64,000 nt of DNA from Canna indica. Its lineage: Eukaryota > Streptophyta > Magnoliopsida > Zingiberales > Cannaceae. The notes beneath the pieces were generated by a model. That model made no database searches. It was given only the letters and a program-made list of their open reading frames with translations, and was not told the DNA's origin. Every line of letters begins with the position of its first letter. Position 1 is the stretch's first letter. The translations under genes were made by a program, and so were the position numbers. Location of the stretch: contig CP136891.1 in assembly GCA_034359265.1 (NCBI GenBank), forward strand, positions 42,772,001 to 42,836,000. Reading direction: 5' to 3'. This document shows positions 10,153 to 21,800 of the stretch, piece after piece.

Positions 10153-13100
10153 TTTTTTTTTTTGACAAAGAGAACCCTGTATTTCCATTCAATGAGGTAT
10201 GAAAAGAGTACAGGTATAATGTAGGTAGTAGAGTAAAGACAGAAATTAAGCAAAGAAAAGAAATTGATAGTTAAACATGAACAAGAGCTCTCTCATAGTG
10301 AAATCAAATCAACATGAAGAGAATAAGGTGGCCGCTGCGAGAGCTCTGGATTGCGCTGAGGAATGAGAAACATCCACTCTGAAGATTCTGCAATTGCGTT
10401 CATGCCACACATACCAACACCACACAAGGATGAGCCGAAGTCTTTTCTTTCGAATACTCAAAGTACCTGAGTTGTTTCCACCCCAAGGTTGGTCAGATAT
10501 AGGAAAAACTTGCTTTTTCACAGTGTGAAGAAAGTATCGCCATCCTTCTGTGGTATAACGACAGTTGAGGAATAAGTGTGTATGTGATTCCTTCTGTCCC
10601 GTGCAAAGCATGCAAGAGTCATCTGAAGCTATACCCCATCTCACCAACCTGTCACGAGTAAGAAGTCTTTTCCGAATCCAAATCCAACCAAAGACAGAGA
10701 TCTTAGGAGGTAGTTGACGTTGCCACAAGAACTTGTAAAAACCATTCGAAACTCCTCTGAAGGTCAGCAACGTATATAAGCTTTTCGTAGAGAACTTCCC
10801 ATCTCCCGTCCAAGTCCATAAGATCAAGTCTCCACCCGTCGAGTGCTGAACAGTGTCCAGCTCTTTGGCGAGATCATGCAGTAATTCATCACTAACCAAA
10901 GAGGTGAACGTGAGATTCCAACCCACAAAACAACCATTGATATCTAACTCTCGAGCCTCAAAAATTGTAATATTTGGTTGCACCGCTTGTCTGAAAAGCA
11001 ATGGAAACCGGTCGGCTAAACACCCACCGACGCTCCATCTGTCCAACCATAGTTTAACCCCATCACCACTCCCCACCTGAAATCTGTAACTGGGTTGAAG
11101 CATGCGAGCTAAGCAATAGAGATCCCTCCAAATCGGGGAGACACTCCTTGCAATCCTTCTTTGGTTCCACGCACGTATATCACCATACAGATGCCAAATA
11201 GTGGACACCCAAGGAATATCCATTTTTTGTAGTAACTTCCAAAGCCACGCCCCCATTCGAGCTAGGTTGTGAGCTTTGATGTCTAAAATTCCAAGACCTC
11301 CGTCACTGATGGGGCATGTGATTTGTTGCCAATCAACCAAGCATTTACCTTTGATATTGACGAAGTCCGAACCGGTCCAAAAGAAATTCCGACGGCGTCG
11401 ATCAATCTTTTTGAGAACCCAAGCCGGTGCTTTAAATATTGAGAGTATGTATGCCACCGAGCTGGTTAAGGTACTATTGATTAAGATCACCCTACCCGCC
11501 CTTGACAACAACTGACCTTGCCACGAGCTTAGTTTAGCATCCATCTTAGTTAACCATAGTAACCAGTCATCCTTGCATAGTTTACCCACTTTGAGCGGCA
11601 AGCCCAAGTAATTTAGAGGGAAGTCAGTATGGTGGCACTTAATCACATCCGCGAGTTGTTTTGAGGTCTCCGAATTCCCATCTAAACTTAGCACACTGGT
11701 TTTGTTTAGATTAATTTTCAAGCCAGACGCAAGCTCAAAGCATCGCAAGAGTAAGAGGAGGTTACGTAGGCTGTGCTCATCGTTCTGGCAGAATATGATC
11801 AAGTCATCCGCAAATAGAAAATGGGTGATGCCACTGGGAATTACTTGTTCAAGGACTCCACTGATGAGACCTTCTTGAACTGCTTTGTTAATCAGCCGAG
11901 ATAGGTAATCCAATGCTAAGTTGAATATGAATGGCGATAATGGGTTGCCCTGTCGAACTCCACTCTTGTGTCGGAAGGGAATCCCGGCCTCACCATTAAC
12001 AATTATTGCAGATTCGGTGTCAAGCAGGTGAGATAACCAAGAACACCATCGATCAAGAAAGCCCCTAGCTTTCATCATATCAATGAGGAAGGTCCAATTT
12101 ATAGAATCAAAAGCCTTCTGAAAATCTACTTTGAGTAGTAGTCCATTCTCCTTCCGATGTTTACAGGCCCAAACCGTTTCTTGGACTCCCATAAAACAGT
12201 CCATAGTACCCCTTCCCGCCATGTAAGCACACTGATTTTCGGAGACAAGATGACTCATGAGAGGCTTGAGACGCTTTGCTAGAACCTTGGAGAATACCCG
12301 AATGATACCATTCTCTAGGCTTATAGGCCTGAAATCAGACACAGAAGAAGCACCATCAATTTTTGGAATTAGAACAATGTGTCCATTATTAAAGCGATTC
12401 AGAATACTTGGCATAAGAAATATTTCATTAAATATGTGAAGTAGGTCGTCCTTGATAATATGCCAATACACTCGAAAAAATTCTGGCGGTAATCCATCCG
12501 GCCCCGGGGCTTTAAAAGAACCCATTTCCCAAATGGCTTCCTTAATTTCATCCAAGAGGAAAGGAGCTTCAATAGAAGTAGGAGCAGGAATAGAAGGTAG
12601 CATCACTGATTGCCAATTGGGAAGTAGTAGAGGCCTATTACACTTTCCCAGCAATCGAATATAGTACTCTCTGAATAGTTTTGTAATATCTTCCTGCTCT
12701 GTTGAAATCTTGTGAATCCAGTTTTTTCGACATCTTATGGTCGCCCACTGATGGTAGAAATGTGTGTTGTGATCACCATCACACATCCATTTCCTCTTTG
12801 CCCTAGTCCGCCAGTATCTATCCTCATCGCCATAGAGAGCATCCAAGCAAACTTTTTTATCCTTGAGCAATATCATTTCATTATTATTTAACCCATCCTT
12901 TTCAGCCTTGCTATTAAGAACATCAATATCTTTCTCCAGCTCCCTCCGCTTTACATTCTGTCCCTTCCTTAGGTCAAGTGCCCACTGAGTTAATATTTTT
13001 CTCAATCTCTTCCATCTCTTGATCCAGTCTGCAGCCGCTGATGGAGACCTCCGAAAATTCCTCCAGTCTTCCCGAATTATGCAATTGAAGCTGTCATAAC

Positions 13101-13414
13101 GGAACCAGAATGTCTCCATGCGGAACCTGTAAACTTGTTTCTTCGGTATATTCGAACAAAATATGAGAGCAGTGTGGTCGGAGAGTTTTCGCTTCCCTCC
13201 CCGGACGTGTGCGAAAGGAAGAATAGTGGAGGTGCCGACGGAAATGAGGACTCGGTCCAACTTCGCAAGACTAGGGGTTTCTTGGTTATTTGACCAAGTG
13301 AAAGTTGTATCCTGGATTGGTAAGTCAATGAGCCCCCTATCAGTCACCACTCGCGAGAATTTGGCCGTGTCTCGAGCTGAACCACTGCAGTTCAATCGCT
13401 CATGCAAGAAGCGA
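10153..13414 (-). mobile_element. 5'-truncated L1-type LINE
   Basis: Non-LTR retrotransposon of 3262 bp read on the minus strand. Its poly(A) tail appears as an 11-T run at 10153-10163. It is flanked by a 17-bp target duplication AAATTTGAATGTTAAAG (10136-10152 and 13415-13431), typical of target-primed reverse transcription. The 5' end is cut inside the endonuclease domain, so ORF1 and most of the endonuclease are missing: an immobile but young-looking copy. Confidence 0.93.
10309..13407 (-). CDS. LINE ORF2 remainder: endonuclease end, reverse transcriptase, zinc-binding domain
   Basis: Uninterrupted 1032-codon reading, unusual in this decayed window. The first ATG is internal and results from truncation, so it is not the true ORF2 start. 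Order: last part of the AP-type endonuclease (residues about 20-90, DTTFTWSNNQ, then SDHTALI); reverse transcriptase (about 300-600) with DFRPISL, KVDFQKAFDSINW, SGVRQGNPLSPF and the catalytic FADD box (about residue 530); then a zf-RVT domain near 880-960 with C-x2-C and HLFLNC. No RNase H is visible downstream. In the intact family the protein nicks target DNA and copies LINE RNA onto it. Here the endonuclease is incomplete, so the product could not start insertion by itself. Expression is unlikely: the LINE promoter lies in the lost 5' part. Confidence 0.92.
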   Translation of the reverse strand: MHERLNCSGSARDTAKFSRVVTDRGLIDLPIQDTTFTWSNNQETPSLAKLDRVLISVGTSTILPFAHVRGGKRKLSDHTALIFCSNIPKKQVYRFRMETFWFRYDSFNCIIREDWRNFRRSPSAAADWIKRWKRLRKILTQWALDLRKGQNVKRRELEKDIDVLNSKAEKDGLNNNEMILLKDKKVCLDALYGDEDRYWRTRAKRKWMCDGDHNTHFYHQWATIRCRKNWIHKISTEQEDITKLFREYYIRLLGKCNRPLLLPNWQSVMLPSIPAPTSIEAPFLLDEIKEAIWEMGSFKAPGPDGLPPEFFRVYWHIIKDDLLHIFNEIFLMPSILNRFNNGHIVLIPKIDGASSVSDFRPISLENGIIRVFSKVLAKRLKPLMSHLVSENQCAYMAGRGTMDCFMGVQETVWACKHRKENGLLLKVDFQKAFDSINWTFLIDMMKARGFLDRWCSWLSHLLDTESAIIVNGEAGIPFRHKSGVRQGNPLSPFIFNLALDYLSRLINKAVQEGLISGVLEQVIPSGITHFLFADDLIIFCQNDEHSLRNLLLLLRCFELASGLKINLNKTSVLSLDGNSETSKQLADVIKCHHTDFPLNYLGLPLKVGKLCKDDWLLWLTKMDAKLSSWQGQLLSRAGRVILINSTLTSSVAYILSIFKAPAWVLKKIDRRRRNFFWTGSDFVNIKGKCLVDWQQITCPISDGGLGILDIKAHNLARMGAWLWKLLQKMDIPWVSTIWHLYGDIRAWNQRRIARSVSPIWRDLYCLARMLQPSYRFQVGSGDGVKLWLDRWSVGGCLADRFPLLFRQAVQPNITIFEARELDINGCFVGWNLTFTSLVSDELLHDLAKELDTVQHSTGGDLILWTWTGDGKFSTKSLYTLLTFRGVSNGFYKFLWQRQLPPKISVFGWIWIRKRLLTRDRLVRWGIASDDSCMLCTGQKESHTHLFLNCRYTTEGWRYFLHTVKKQVFPISDQPWGGNNSGTLSIRKKRLRLILVWCWYVWHERNCRIFRVDVSHSSAQSRALAAATLFSSC

Positions 13415-13431
13415 AAATTTGAATGTTAAAG

Positions 13432-13575
13432 TGTAATCACAGATTTTTTTCCCCTCTTTTGAAATGCCACTTTCGTATATGTTAAGTTTCTTGATTTGAG
13501 ATTTGAAGAAGATAATGATCTCAGTTCTTGTTGAGTCCTGAGATTGCATTTTATGTTTCCGCATATTTCATATCA
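13432..13575. other. Short unassigned stretch between LINE and CAR-like exon
   Basis: About 144 bp. It is either the rest of copia A's 3' LTR, since it directly continues the LINE target sequence, or intron of the CAR-like gene that follows on minus. No terminal CA of an LTR could be fixed. Confidence 0.4.
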
Positions 13576-14166
13576 CTGAGAACAAGATCTTGAATCACCT
13601 GCCCATCCGACCATCTCACCACACTCTCCTCGGCCAAGCAATTTTGCCTGTTCGGCACCAACTTCCCCTTTCAAGTTCATCTTCACCGCTTCAACAAATG
13701 GTCAGATGTCGAACTCCGCGTGGCCCATTGCATCCTCCATGCTGAACGTGTCCTTGTCGAACACTTGCTGCGCACACAATACAGAAGCACATCCATGATC
13801 TATCAGATTGAAGAAGAAGATGAAAAGAGCTTGATCATTATATTATCATCACGAGAAAGAAGAAAAGATGGATACAAGCTTGACAGGAAGTGAAGGGTCT
13901 TCAACAGACAGAGTCAAGTATTTGTTCCAAAGTAGATTGACGTTCTTCTTGATTACTCTGGTCTTCAGTTTATGCAGAGAAATGACAAGGTTGAGATTTT
14001 GAGATCATGACTTAACCAAATTGCATGAATATTAGGGGATGATGTATAATGAAACCTGTTTGCCCATCCGGAGGACGACGTAGGGGTCGCTGGTGGAGAC
14101 ATCTCGGATGGCGAGGTTGACTCCCCACGCCACCCGCACCTTCAGCAGGCCCAGCAAATGCTCCAC
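13576..14166 (-). pseudogene. C2-domain ABA-related (CAR)-type gene, three exons, broken
   Basis: The only host-type gene seen. CAR proteins are small calcium-dependent C2-domain proteins that bind phospholipids and recruit ABA receptors to the plasma membrane. Exon 1 (14056-14166): 37 codons ending DPYVVLRMGKQ then a GT donor. Exon 2 (13876-13971): LKTRVIKKNVN, then LTLSVEDPSLPVKL, GT donor. Exon 3 (13576-13767, AG acceptor): QVFDKDTFSMEDAMG, later VPNRQNCLAEES and WSDGQVIQDLVL. Exon order and joins match the family. Lesions: the expected start codon is GTG; the exon 2 acceptor reads AT instead of AG; an in-frame TGA follows EFDI; a deletion with frame change removes about 8-10 residues before VPNRQNC; the last exon (family end with a QLQW-type motif) is absent. 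I therefore call it a pseudogene. It could be a captured fragment rather than a decayed resident gene. Confidence 0.85.
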
Positions 14167-14250
14167 CAACTCTTCTTTCTCCTTCCTTCATTTCTTCAAT
14201 TCCTCCGAGCAACTCTTCTTAATTCGATACATCATTCATATAGAAGATGA

Positions 14251-14520
14251 TGTATTGAAGATACTTACTGAGTTACTCGGTTACAGGTTTCAGTCAAAAG
14301 TATCAATCAATAGTTTTAGTCAAATTACATTTCGTTTCACTCAGCATTTATAAACATGTAATAAATGAAGTCCTAAGGGACATCTATGTAATTAATTTTC
14401 CTTTTCAGCTAAACTGTGTGGGTATAAATAGTGTGCGTACCGTAAAAATACTCTTTTCTTTCCCTCTTCCATCTCTTCATCTCACGACAACCTGGCAATC
14501 CCCAAATCACCCTAATTGCA
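14251..14520 (+). repeat. Probable 5' LTR of copia element D
   Basis: About 270 bp from TGTATTGAAG to TTGCA, placed by a TATA box (14423-14430) and the primer site at 14531. A short LTR fits several copia lineages. Ends are uncertain because the partner LTR is not in the window. Confidence 0.5.
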
Positions 14521-14530
14521 GAATGTAATA

Positions 14531-14542
14531 TGATATCAGAGC
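14531..14542 (+). other. Primer binding site of copia D
   Basis: TGATATCAGAGC, one mismatch from the initiator-Met tRNA complement, about 100 bp before gag. Confidence 0.65.
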
Positions 14543-14640
14543 AAGGAGTTGAAATCGATCGAAGCTAAAGGTTGGTCGAGAAGGGATCGAATATTGAACT
14601 CGACAGCTAGTCTCAGATCGACATTTGAAATCCACGATTC

Positions 14641-15744
14641 ATGGCTAGAAATCGTCGAGCGCCATCTACAGCGGCGGGATCACAGAACAACCAAGATAGA
14701 GGCTCCTTATCAAAGATAGCTGAGGTTGATGACAGTCCTTATGTTCTACAAAGAATGATAATCTTGGTATGAATCTTGTCTCAACTTAGATTACTGGTCA
14801 TGATAATTACTTACCTTGGAAGCAATAGATGTTGATTTCCCTATCTGCTAAAAATAAGATTGGGTTTATAAATTGTACTCTGCCAACACCTGATGAATCA
14901 TCCCCTAAACATCGACTTAGGAAGCGCTATGATGACATGGTCCGTTCATGGATGATTCATTCAGTTGCGCGCTCCAAAGCTAAGTACCAGCATCATTTAC
15001 CCTGAATATGCAGCTCAAATGTGGAATGACCTTGAGGGAAGGTTCGGAAGGAGTAGTGAACCCAGAATTTTCAAAATCAAGATGATGATAAATTCAACTA
15101 AGCAAGGAAATCAGTTAATTGTAGATTATTTCACCAAGTTGAAGAGTCTGTGGGATGAGTTAGATGCCTTGGAAATGGGCATGAATTGTAATTGTGAAGT
15201 AGGCCACATGAGCAGAGACAGAAACAGACTCACTCACTCATGATGGGGTTAAACGAGACATATGTGAGTATACGGGGGCAAATTCTACTCATGAGACCAT
15301 TGCCAGACCTAAATCAAATATATTTAATGCTAGAGCAAGAAGAGACTCAGAGGTAAGTGGGAACCAGAGAAGGAGGTGGAGTAGATAGTGTATCTCTCAA
15401 TAGTGTCTATCAAAACTCAAGTGGCACAAACAGGTTCAACAAGAACAAATTGACACCTTATAACAAGAAGTTCTGTGACTATTGTCAGAAACCAGGTCAT
15501 ACTCGAGACACCTGCTACAGGTTGCATGGGTGTCCTCCTGGCCAAAGATTGTATAAGGGGAAGCAAAAGTTGAATGAGTTTAGCTCAGGTGAAAAGCAAG
15601 CCAACAGTGTACATACCAAAATGAATGAAAAAGAAAACTCCGTTGATGAAATGGCTTCACAGGAAAAACCAATTTCATCACTGAATCTCACTGAGGAGCA
15701 AGTGAATGAATTGATGAGCTTACTTAATATGACAACATCTTGTT
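14641..15744 (+). pseudogene. Copia element D gag, broken
   Basis: Starts at ATG 14641. It contains the N-terminal copia gag motif with DNYLPWK and LSAKNKIGF, the Retrotran_gag/UBN2-type core (14965-15190: MWNDLEGRFG, KIKMMINSTKQG, YFTKLKSLWDELD) and a CCHC knuckle CDYCQKPGHTRDTC near 15470-15515. The protein would form the particle around element RNA. Frames change near 14770 and between 15240 and 15357, and TAG/TGA codons interrupt it. The reading ends at SC-stop at 15746, at the LTR of element B1; the rest of D's pol is not found on B1's far side, so it was lost. Confidence 0.82.
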
Positions 15745-17385
15745 AGTCCCTGCAAGTGTCGACTCAAAAATCTCTGGCCATAGTAGATATGAAAGTCAGG
15801 AAGATGTTTATGACATTTCATTATTGAGACGATATCTTGGCGGGTGGAATACATATGAATCGGTATTAGAGTTTGACACTTCTTCCGTAACCTAGCCGAT
15901 TTTGGGATATTGTATAGCCGATTTTGGGACATTGTAATCGAGGAATTCAGTTACACGGTAACTAATCACCGAAGGACATTCGATCCCTGTAGATTGAACC
16001 TCACACTATTCGGGTAGCATGACATGTTGCTAGACGTCAATCTTGACTTGTGAGTGGAGTCTCTCATGTCACACTAAAAGAGTTTAGTAGTGGCTTGTCA
16101 GTTCGAATAGAAGTCATTCTATCGGATCCGACTCTCCGTTATGCACAACTCACTGCTGGCTTAGTGTGGGGCCCAATAGGTCACACACAATAGGCTAACC
16201 TCGTAACGGACCTTATGAGATAAAGTCCGAATGTGGCACTATATGTCTACTAGCATGGACATGCTGCAACACGATCACAGATCTCATTTACGGACATGAA
16301 AGGAAAGATCTTTTCCTACAGGAACGAATACGCGAGGAAGGAGTTCCTCGGGCATCCCAAAATTATAGGGATTGACAAATGATAAATCCTAATAAAGAAG
16401 AATTTAATTTATAGAGATAAATTAAAGTTTATATTTAGTTGGATTTAATTAATTTAAATTAATTATAAATCCATTAAATATAAATTATTATTTTGCAAGG
16501 CAAACCCTGAAATTTTGAATTATGGGGAGAGAATTTAAAAAGGGGGGGAGGGGGGGGGGGTGTCTACCATGGGTGGTCAACTACTCCCCTTATAAATAGA
16601 TGGCCTAACATCCTTCAAGGGGGTTAAGAAAATTGGTTGGAGATCTTGGAGAAGAGCAATAGCTTGGATTCTTGAGAAGCTTGTTGAAGAGAAAGACTCT
16701 TGAAGAGAAAAGGGGGGGGGGGGGGTGTCTACCATGGGTGGCCACCTACTCCCCTTATAAATAGATGGCCTAACCCTTCAAGGGAGTTAAGCAAATTGGT
16801 TGGAGATCTTGGAGAAGAGCAATAGCTTGGATTCTTGAGAAGCTTCTTGAAGAGAAAGACTCCAAAGAGCTCCTCTTGATCTCCATGTGTGGCCAGCCAT
16901 CTTGTTCTTCCTTCCTGGGTTTGTGAAGCCGAATTGAAGGTCTCTTTCTCTTGGGTGTGTCATCTCCTTCATCTTCTTGGAGGAGTCCATGAAGGACAGT
17001 GAGGTATTCATTCATCTTCCTTCTCGTTCTGTGATTTTCACATCCCCTCTTCCTTTCTTTTGGTGCTCGGTTCTTGGTGGAAGGGCCGACTTCACCTTGG
17101 TGCGTTTTGGGGTTGGATTGCCTCTCTGTTGAGCCACAACGAGTCATGGTGTTCGCTACCCCTTGGTTGCGATGCACCTGGTGTGGACCTTCCTTGGAGG
17201 ATGTGCACGTGTGCATCTTGAAATGGGGTTAGGAGCAGCCATACCATCAGAGGTATAGGGTATATCTTCTTCTTCTACTCATTGATTGAATTCCTTAAAG
17301 ATTGCTAAAGTAGATCGCTGTTTTTGAGATAATTTGAATTTTTAAATTTCTTTTTTCCACTGTGTTTTCGATTCCTATCCCAACA
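15745..17385 (+). repeat. B1 5' LTR with duplicated promoter segment
   Basis: About 1641 bp, ends CCTATCCCAACA. The first base is A where other copies have T (TGTCC start), or the start lies a few bases upstream. It contains a direct tandem duplication of 165 bp (about 16545-16875) that is single in the 3' LTR, so it carries two TATA boxes (16591-16598 and 16756-16763), each preceded by a long G run. Confidence 0.83.
16545..16875 (+). repeat. 165-bp tandem duplication of TATA segment with G runs
   Basis: The segment beginning at the G run and reading TGTCTACCATGGGTGG starts at 16561 and again at 16726. Copies differ by a few bases (for example CTTGTTGAAG against CTTCTTGAAG). The G runs are 10 and 14 long. 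Replication slippage or unequal exchange at the G runs is the likely cause. Confidence 0.85.
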
Positions 17386-17386
17386 G

Positions 17387-17398
17387 CGGTATCAGAGT
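17387..17398 (+). other. Primer binding site of B1
   Basis: CGGTATCAGAGT, one base after the 5' LTR. It differs at the ends from TGGTATCAGAGC but is the same initiator-Met tRNA type. Confidence 0.75.
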
Positions 17399-18880
17399 CA
17401 CCTTTAGCAATTTTTCCAGAATTTTATTACGCGTTATTATTGTTTACGAACTGTTCGCTCCCTAGATGTCATGTTGTCCAGTTTTTGTTTTTGGGGGTTC
17501 TTGAGTCGTTCTTTTGGCTCCATGGTTCATGCGATGAATCAGGGTGGTAGCCTACTATGCAAACTTGTCTTGGACATATTTCAAACTCAAGAACCCCATG
17601 GGTTCATGGTTGAACAGCCCCGAAAACTGAAATTTTCCGCATGTGTTGTTTGGACCGTTTTGGGTGGAATCGTACCCGATTAACGCGTTTTCGGATTCTA
17701 TTTTTTCCTTTCTTTTTCTTAATTGTTAAGATGCATAAAAGGATAATTATGAGATGAGCCCTATGTGCGGTGACTGTGTGTAAAACGTGGATGTGTTGAT
17801 TGCTTGTCAATTTGTGAAATTTTAGCATTGTAACTTTTGAATAGGGCCTGCGTACCCCTGCCTTCCTCTCGATAATTTTGATTGTAATATTATTCTCCCT
17901 CTCCTTAAACCTTTTCCCAAGGGTTGTTTTGGGTCTACTTCTTTTAGTTTCGTAAAATTAGAAGTTTAGGGGCAGATTCGCGACGAGCACACTTGCTGCC
18001 CCGTTTTGGTGCGCGCACGGAGAGGAGGTGTTCGGTGCCATGATGATGATGACTTGAACCCTGGGAAGGCACTGATGGAATCAGCAACCTGCAAGATATT
18101 TTTGGGCAGTGCCTTGGCGAGATGGAGCTCTCTAAAACCCTAGGATGATGGCCTTGGTTCGCCCAGTGGCTCGGGTGAAACCCTTAGAACATCCATAATC
18201 ATCCTTATTTTATGCTTTTATTTATTGCTTTTGCTTCAATTGTTGATAGCTTAGATAATTATAATTGCATGAAGAAACCCTCAAATAATATTAAGTCCAA
18301 ATGGCTAAGATATTAAGAATATCATTCACGCCTTCCATCGTTATGAGGTACAAGTGTGTCTATTGTCACAACGGGTTTGTTGTGCAAACACCAGGCCTTT
18401 TGTGCTAATAGACACGTTGCATCTCATATGACACATACCCTTGTGTCTCTACTACTAGCTTGAACATGACTTACCTTGTTGAGTAAACTCAAGGGTGGTT
18501 ATTTTCTCGGTAGGGTATACGAACGATGGGTCCGACTCAACTAGGACTCCTTGGTTTCTTGTGAAAACACAAGGCCATGGTAACACTACAGGCAAACCTT
18601 GATGGAAGTCGTATAACGATGTGATCGGTAAAGAGTTACATACCCATGGACCTATTAGGGTTTCTCGTGTTAAAAGCAAGACCCGAGTCGGAGAAGTGGA
18701 GTTCCATCTTCCCCTAAGGAAGTCTACCAATGAGGGCTTCCTCTTCCCAACAGGAGGGTCATTTGGGAACCGCAAAAATTAGTGGGAGCTATGATTAATC
18801 ATAAGACATTAATAATCATGAATATAACATATCTGTTCATTTATGTCTTTCTTTTCATAACATGTCATCTTCACCATTGT
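17399..18880 (+). other. B1 leader between primer site and gag
   Basis: Roughly 1.5 kb without a recognisable protein. It is conserved in B2 (about 43000-44632 on minus). It contains a long-arm hairpin GTGTCTATT / AATAGACAC (18356-18415). Small ORFs here are not conserved in frame and are left out. Confidence 0.6.
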
Positions 18881-21800
18881 TGCGTTGCATTCTTGATGCT
18901 AATAAATTAATAAGACAATTATATCAATTGGTTGCAAAATTTGAGGATTGTCCTCACCCAAGAAAGACTTTCCCACAATCTTGATAACATCCTCTCTCAC
19001 CTAAAGGAGTTGTATGGTGAAGAGAGCCGGACTGCTAGGTTTGAGCTGTCAACGCAACTCATCCAGGGCAAGATGGGTTTGAGCTGTTGAAACCCATATC
19101 CTCAAACTAATCGATTTGATCGAGAGGTTAGAGAAATTGGGTATAAGCATGGCTAAGGGGCTAAGTCAGGACTTAGCACTCCAATCCCTCCCGAATTCAT
19201 TTTCACAGTTTGATGATAACTTCCACATAAACAAGCAAGACGACTCACTTCCGAAAGACTACTGAGTCCCACCTTATGAAGGATAAAGACACAGTCTCAT
19301 TAGTGTGAGATGCCTTTGAGGCAAACTTACTCTCTGTTAAGAACAATGTGAAAAACAAAGCTGTGAAACCTTTGATTATTATCAAGAAGAAAGGGAAAGT
19401 TGTTCCCACTTGCACCTACTACCATTATGGTAAATATGGCCACTGGAAGCGCAACTGCAAGTAAGAATTTTGCAGAGATGAAACTGAAAATGGTTTTTTT
19501 AAAACCGCTGCTTCAGGTGAGCACGTTATAAGAATATTTCGTCATTGACTCTCCCGAGTATTTGATACCAATCATCATCTGCAAGATGTTGTAGGATAAG
19601 AAAAGTAGAAGATTATACAAAAGGCAACTACGACCTTCGGGTAGGCAACATTGCAAGAGTTGCACCCTTAGATGTAGAAACCTATTGTATAGGTCTTCTA
19701 TTCGACTAGATCGTTGATATTGATTTGTTCCAGTGTTAATAAAAGAACATCCTTTCCTTTGTTCTCTGAATAAGGTTGTGAAAAGTTCTTTAATAGGCAA
19801 TAGTTGCCACCTGAACCATTACATACTACTGGATCAATTTAAATTGGTTTAATGGTTTTTGAAGTTAATGATAAATATTTTTGAACGAACGAACGAAGAG
19901 ATAAAATTAACCTCACATACTTCTATCTTTTATGACTTTGGGCGATTATGAATCGAAGTCATAACTTGAGAAGTGTGTCTCAAGGAAATTCTGATCGAGT
20001 CTCTGTTCACCAGACCCGGTGAAAGGCTCACTAAGTTGATTAGAATTGGCCTACATAGGTGTATGTAGGCCGATAACAACTCAAGCCAGAAAAGGATACT
20101 CCTACGATATGATTAGGCACGGGTACGTCCACCTGTTTTGGCACAAACTCGATACCTTTGAATCGTTTAAGGAGTATGAAGGTGAAGTTAAAGAAACATA
20201 TTGAAAAAGGTATTATAGGCCTTCAATTGGATCAAGGCAGAGAATACTTATCCACTAAGTTTATGAATTATCTCGAAGGCAATAAGATTGTCTCTGTATG
20301 GACCCCTCCTGACATAATGGTATGTTTGAAAGGAGGAACCACACCTTATTGGATATGATGTGATCCATACTAAGCTTCTAATCTCTTTTTAGAGGTTAAG
20401 CTATTGTAGCGGCCATAATTTTGTCTATCTCTGATACACCATATAAGATATGGAATGGCAAGAAACCAAGTCTGAGACATCTCGTCATTTGGGATTGCCT
20501 AGCGTATGACAAACTTGTCTAGGTGCAAAATTTTGAGGAATACCCTTAAAAGTATTTTGGGTATCAAGTTCTATCTAGTGAACAAAAGAAGTTTTGTCAC
20601 CACTTTTTGGAAAAGGATTTAGTAGAAGAAAGTGGGAGAGGAATATATGTTGAACTTGGTGAAGTTCAGCAACCATGAAAACAATTCGCGACAACTAGTG
20701 GAAAGTTCACAGGTTAAACCAATCCATGTAATTATTACTTCCCATCACTCTTCTAGGAGACTACGTAGACTGTCTGAGTGATGATATCTAGCTATAGGGT
20801 ATGATCTAGATTCAGGCAATCCGCGATCTCTTAAAGGTCAGATGTGTTGACACCATGTAGTGGAATTATGCGGCATTATGCAAATCCAAACTGGACGCAA
20901 ACCAAGTACGAACTTTGGTTGACCGGCTCCAAAAGGATGAATCCTATAGGGTGCAGGTGGATCTTTAGGAAAGATCTGAGCAGTTGGGAAGGTGTGGACC
21001 TATAAGACCAGACTGGCTGTGAATAAGATCTAACCCAGACAATAGGTTGTCTACAATAAGACATTCTCACCAATTCCAACGCTCAAGTCTGTTAGGATAT
21101 TGCTAGCCATAAATCCATAATATGAATACGAGATCTGGCTAGTGGGTGTCAAGACTGCGTTCTTCCAGTATGAAGAAGTCTATATGACATAGCCAGAGGA
21201 GTTCGTATCCTCGGTTGGACCGAGTAAGGTATGCGAGCTGCAAAGATCTATTTATGGACTACAACTAGCACCGAAGAGTTGAAACATTCATTTTTTATGA
21301 GATAGTCAAAAATGGTTTTGATTTTATCAAAAATGTGGATGAACCTTGTATAGACAAGGTGTTTAGTGGGAGTGTAGTTATATTGTATGACATACTTGTG
21401 GGAAAAGCGTTCTCACGCTCCAGTTATTTCCCATACTAATTCTCTATGGTAAATCTGGGAAAGGCCCCCTGTATGCTTAACATTAGGGTCTATGTGGATA
21501 GGTCTAAAAGGATGTCTAGTTTACCCCAACCCATGTATGTTGATACAGTGCTAAAAGAGTTTTAGCATCGAAGGTAGTAAAAGAGGTTGCATGCCAAAGA
21601 GTGATTGCATCAGTCTTTCTAAGATGATGTTTGCTAAGACACCTGAGGAGAGATAAAAGATGAGTGAGATCCATTATGCTTCGGCAGTGGGATCCATCAT
21701 GCGATGCTTTGCACTTAGCTTGATATTACTTATATCTTAGAGGTATCTAGTAGATTTCAAGCAAAACCCTGAAGAATAACATTGAAAAGCAAATGGAGAG

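Noticed and set aside
10309..13407. 1032-codon ORF as a possible host gene
   Set aside because: Endonuclease, RT and zf-RVT domains, poly(A) tail and 17-bp target duplication show it is a LINE.
16770..17216. 148-codon minus ORF in B1 LTR, with a counterpart at 23730-24208
   Set aside because: It lies antisense within the LTR, follows the LTR's duplication and shows no known domain; best explained as chance.
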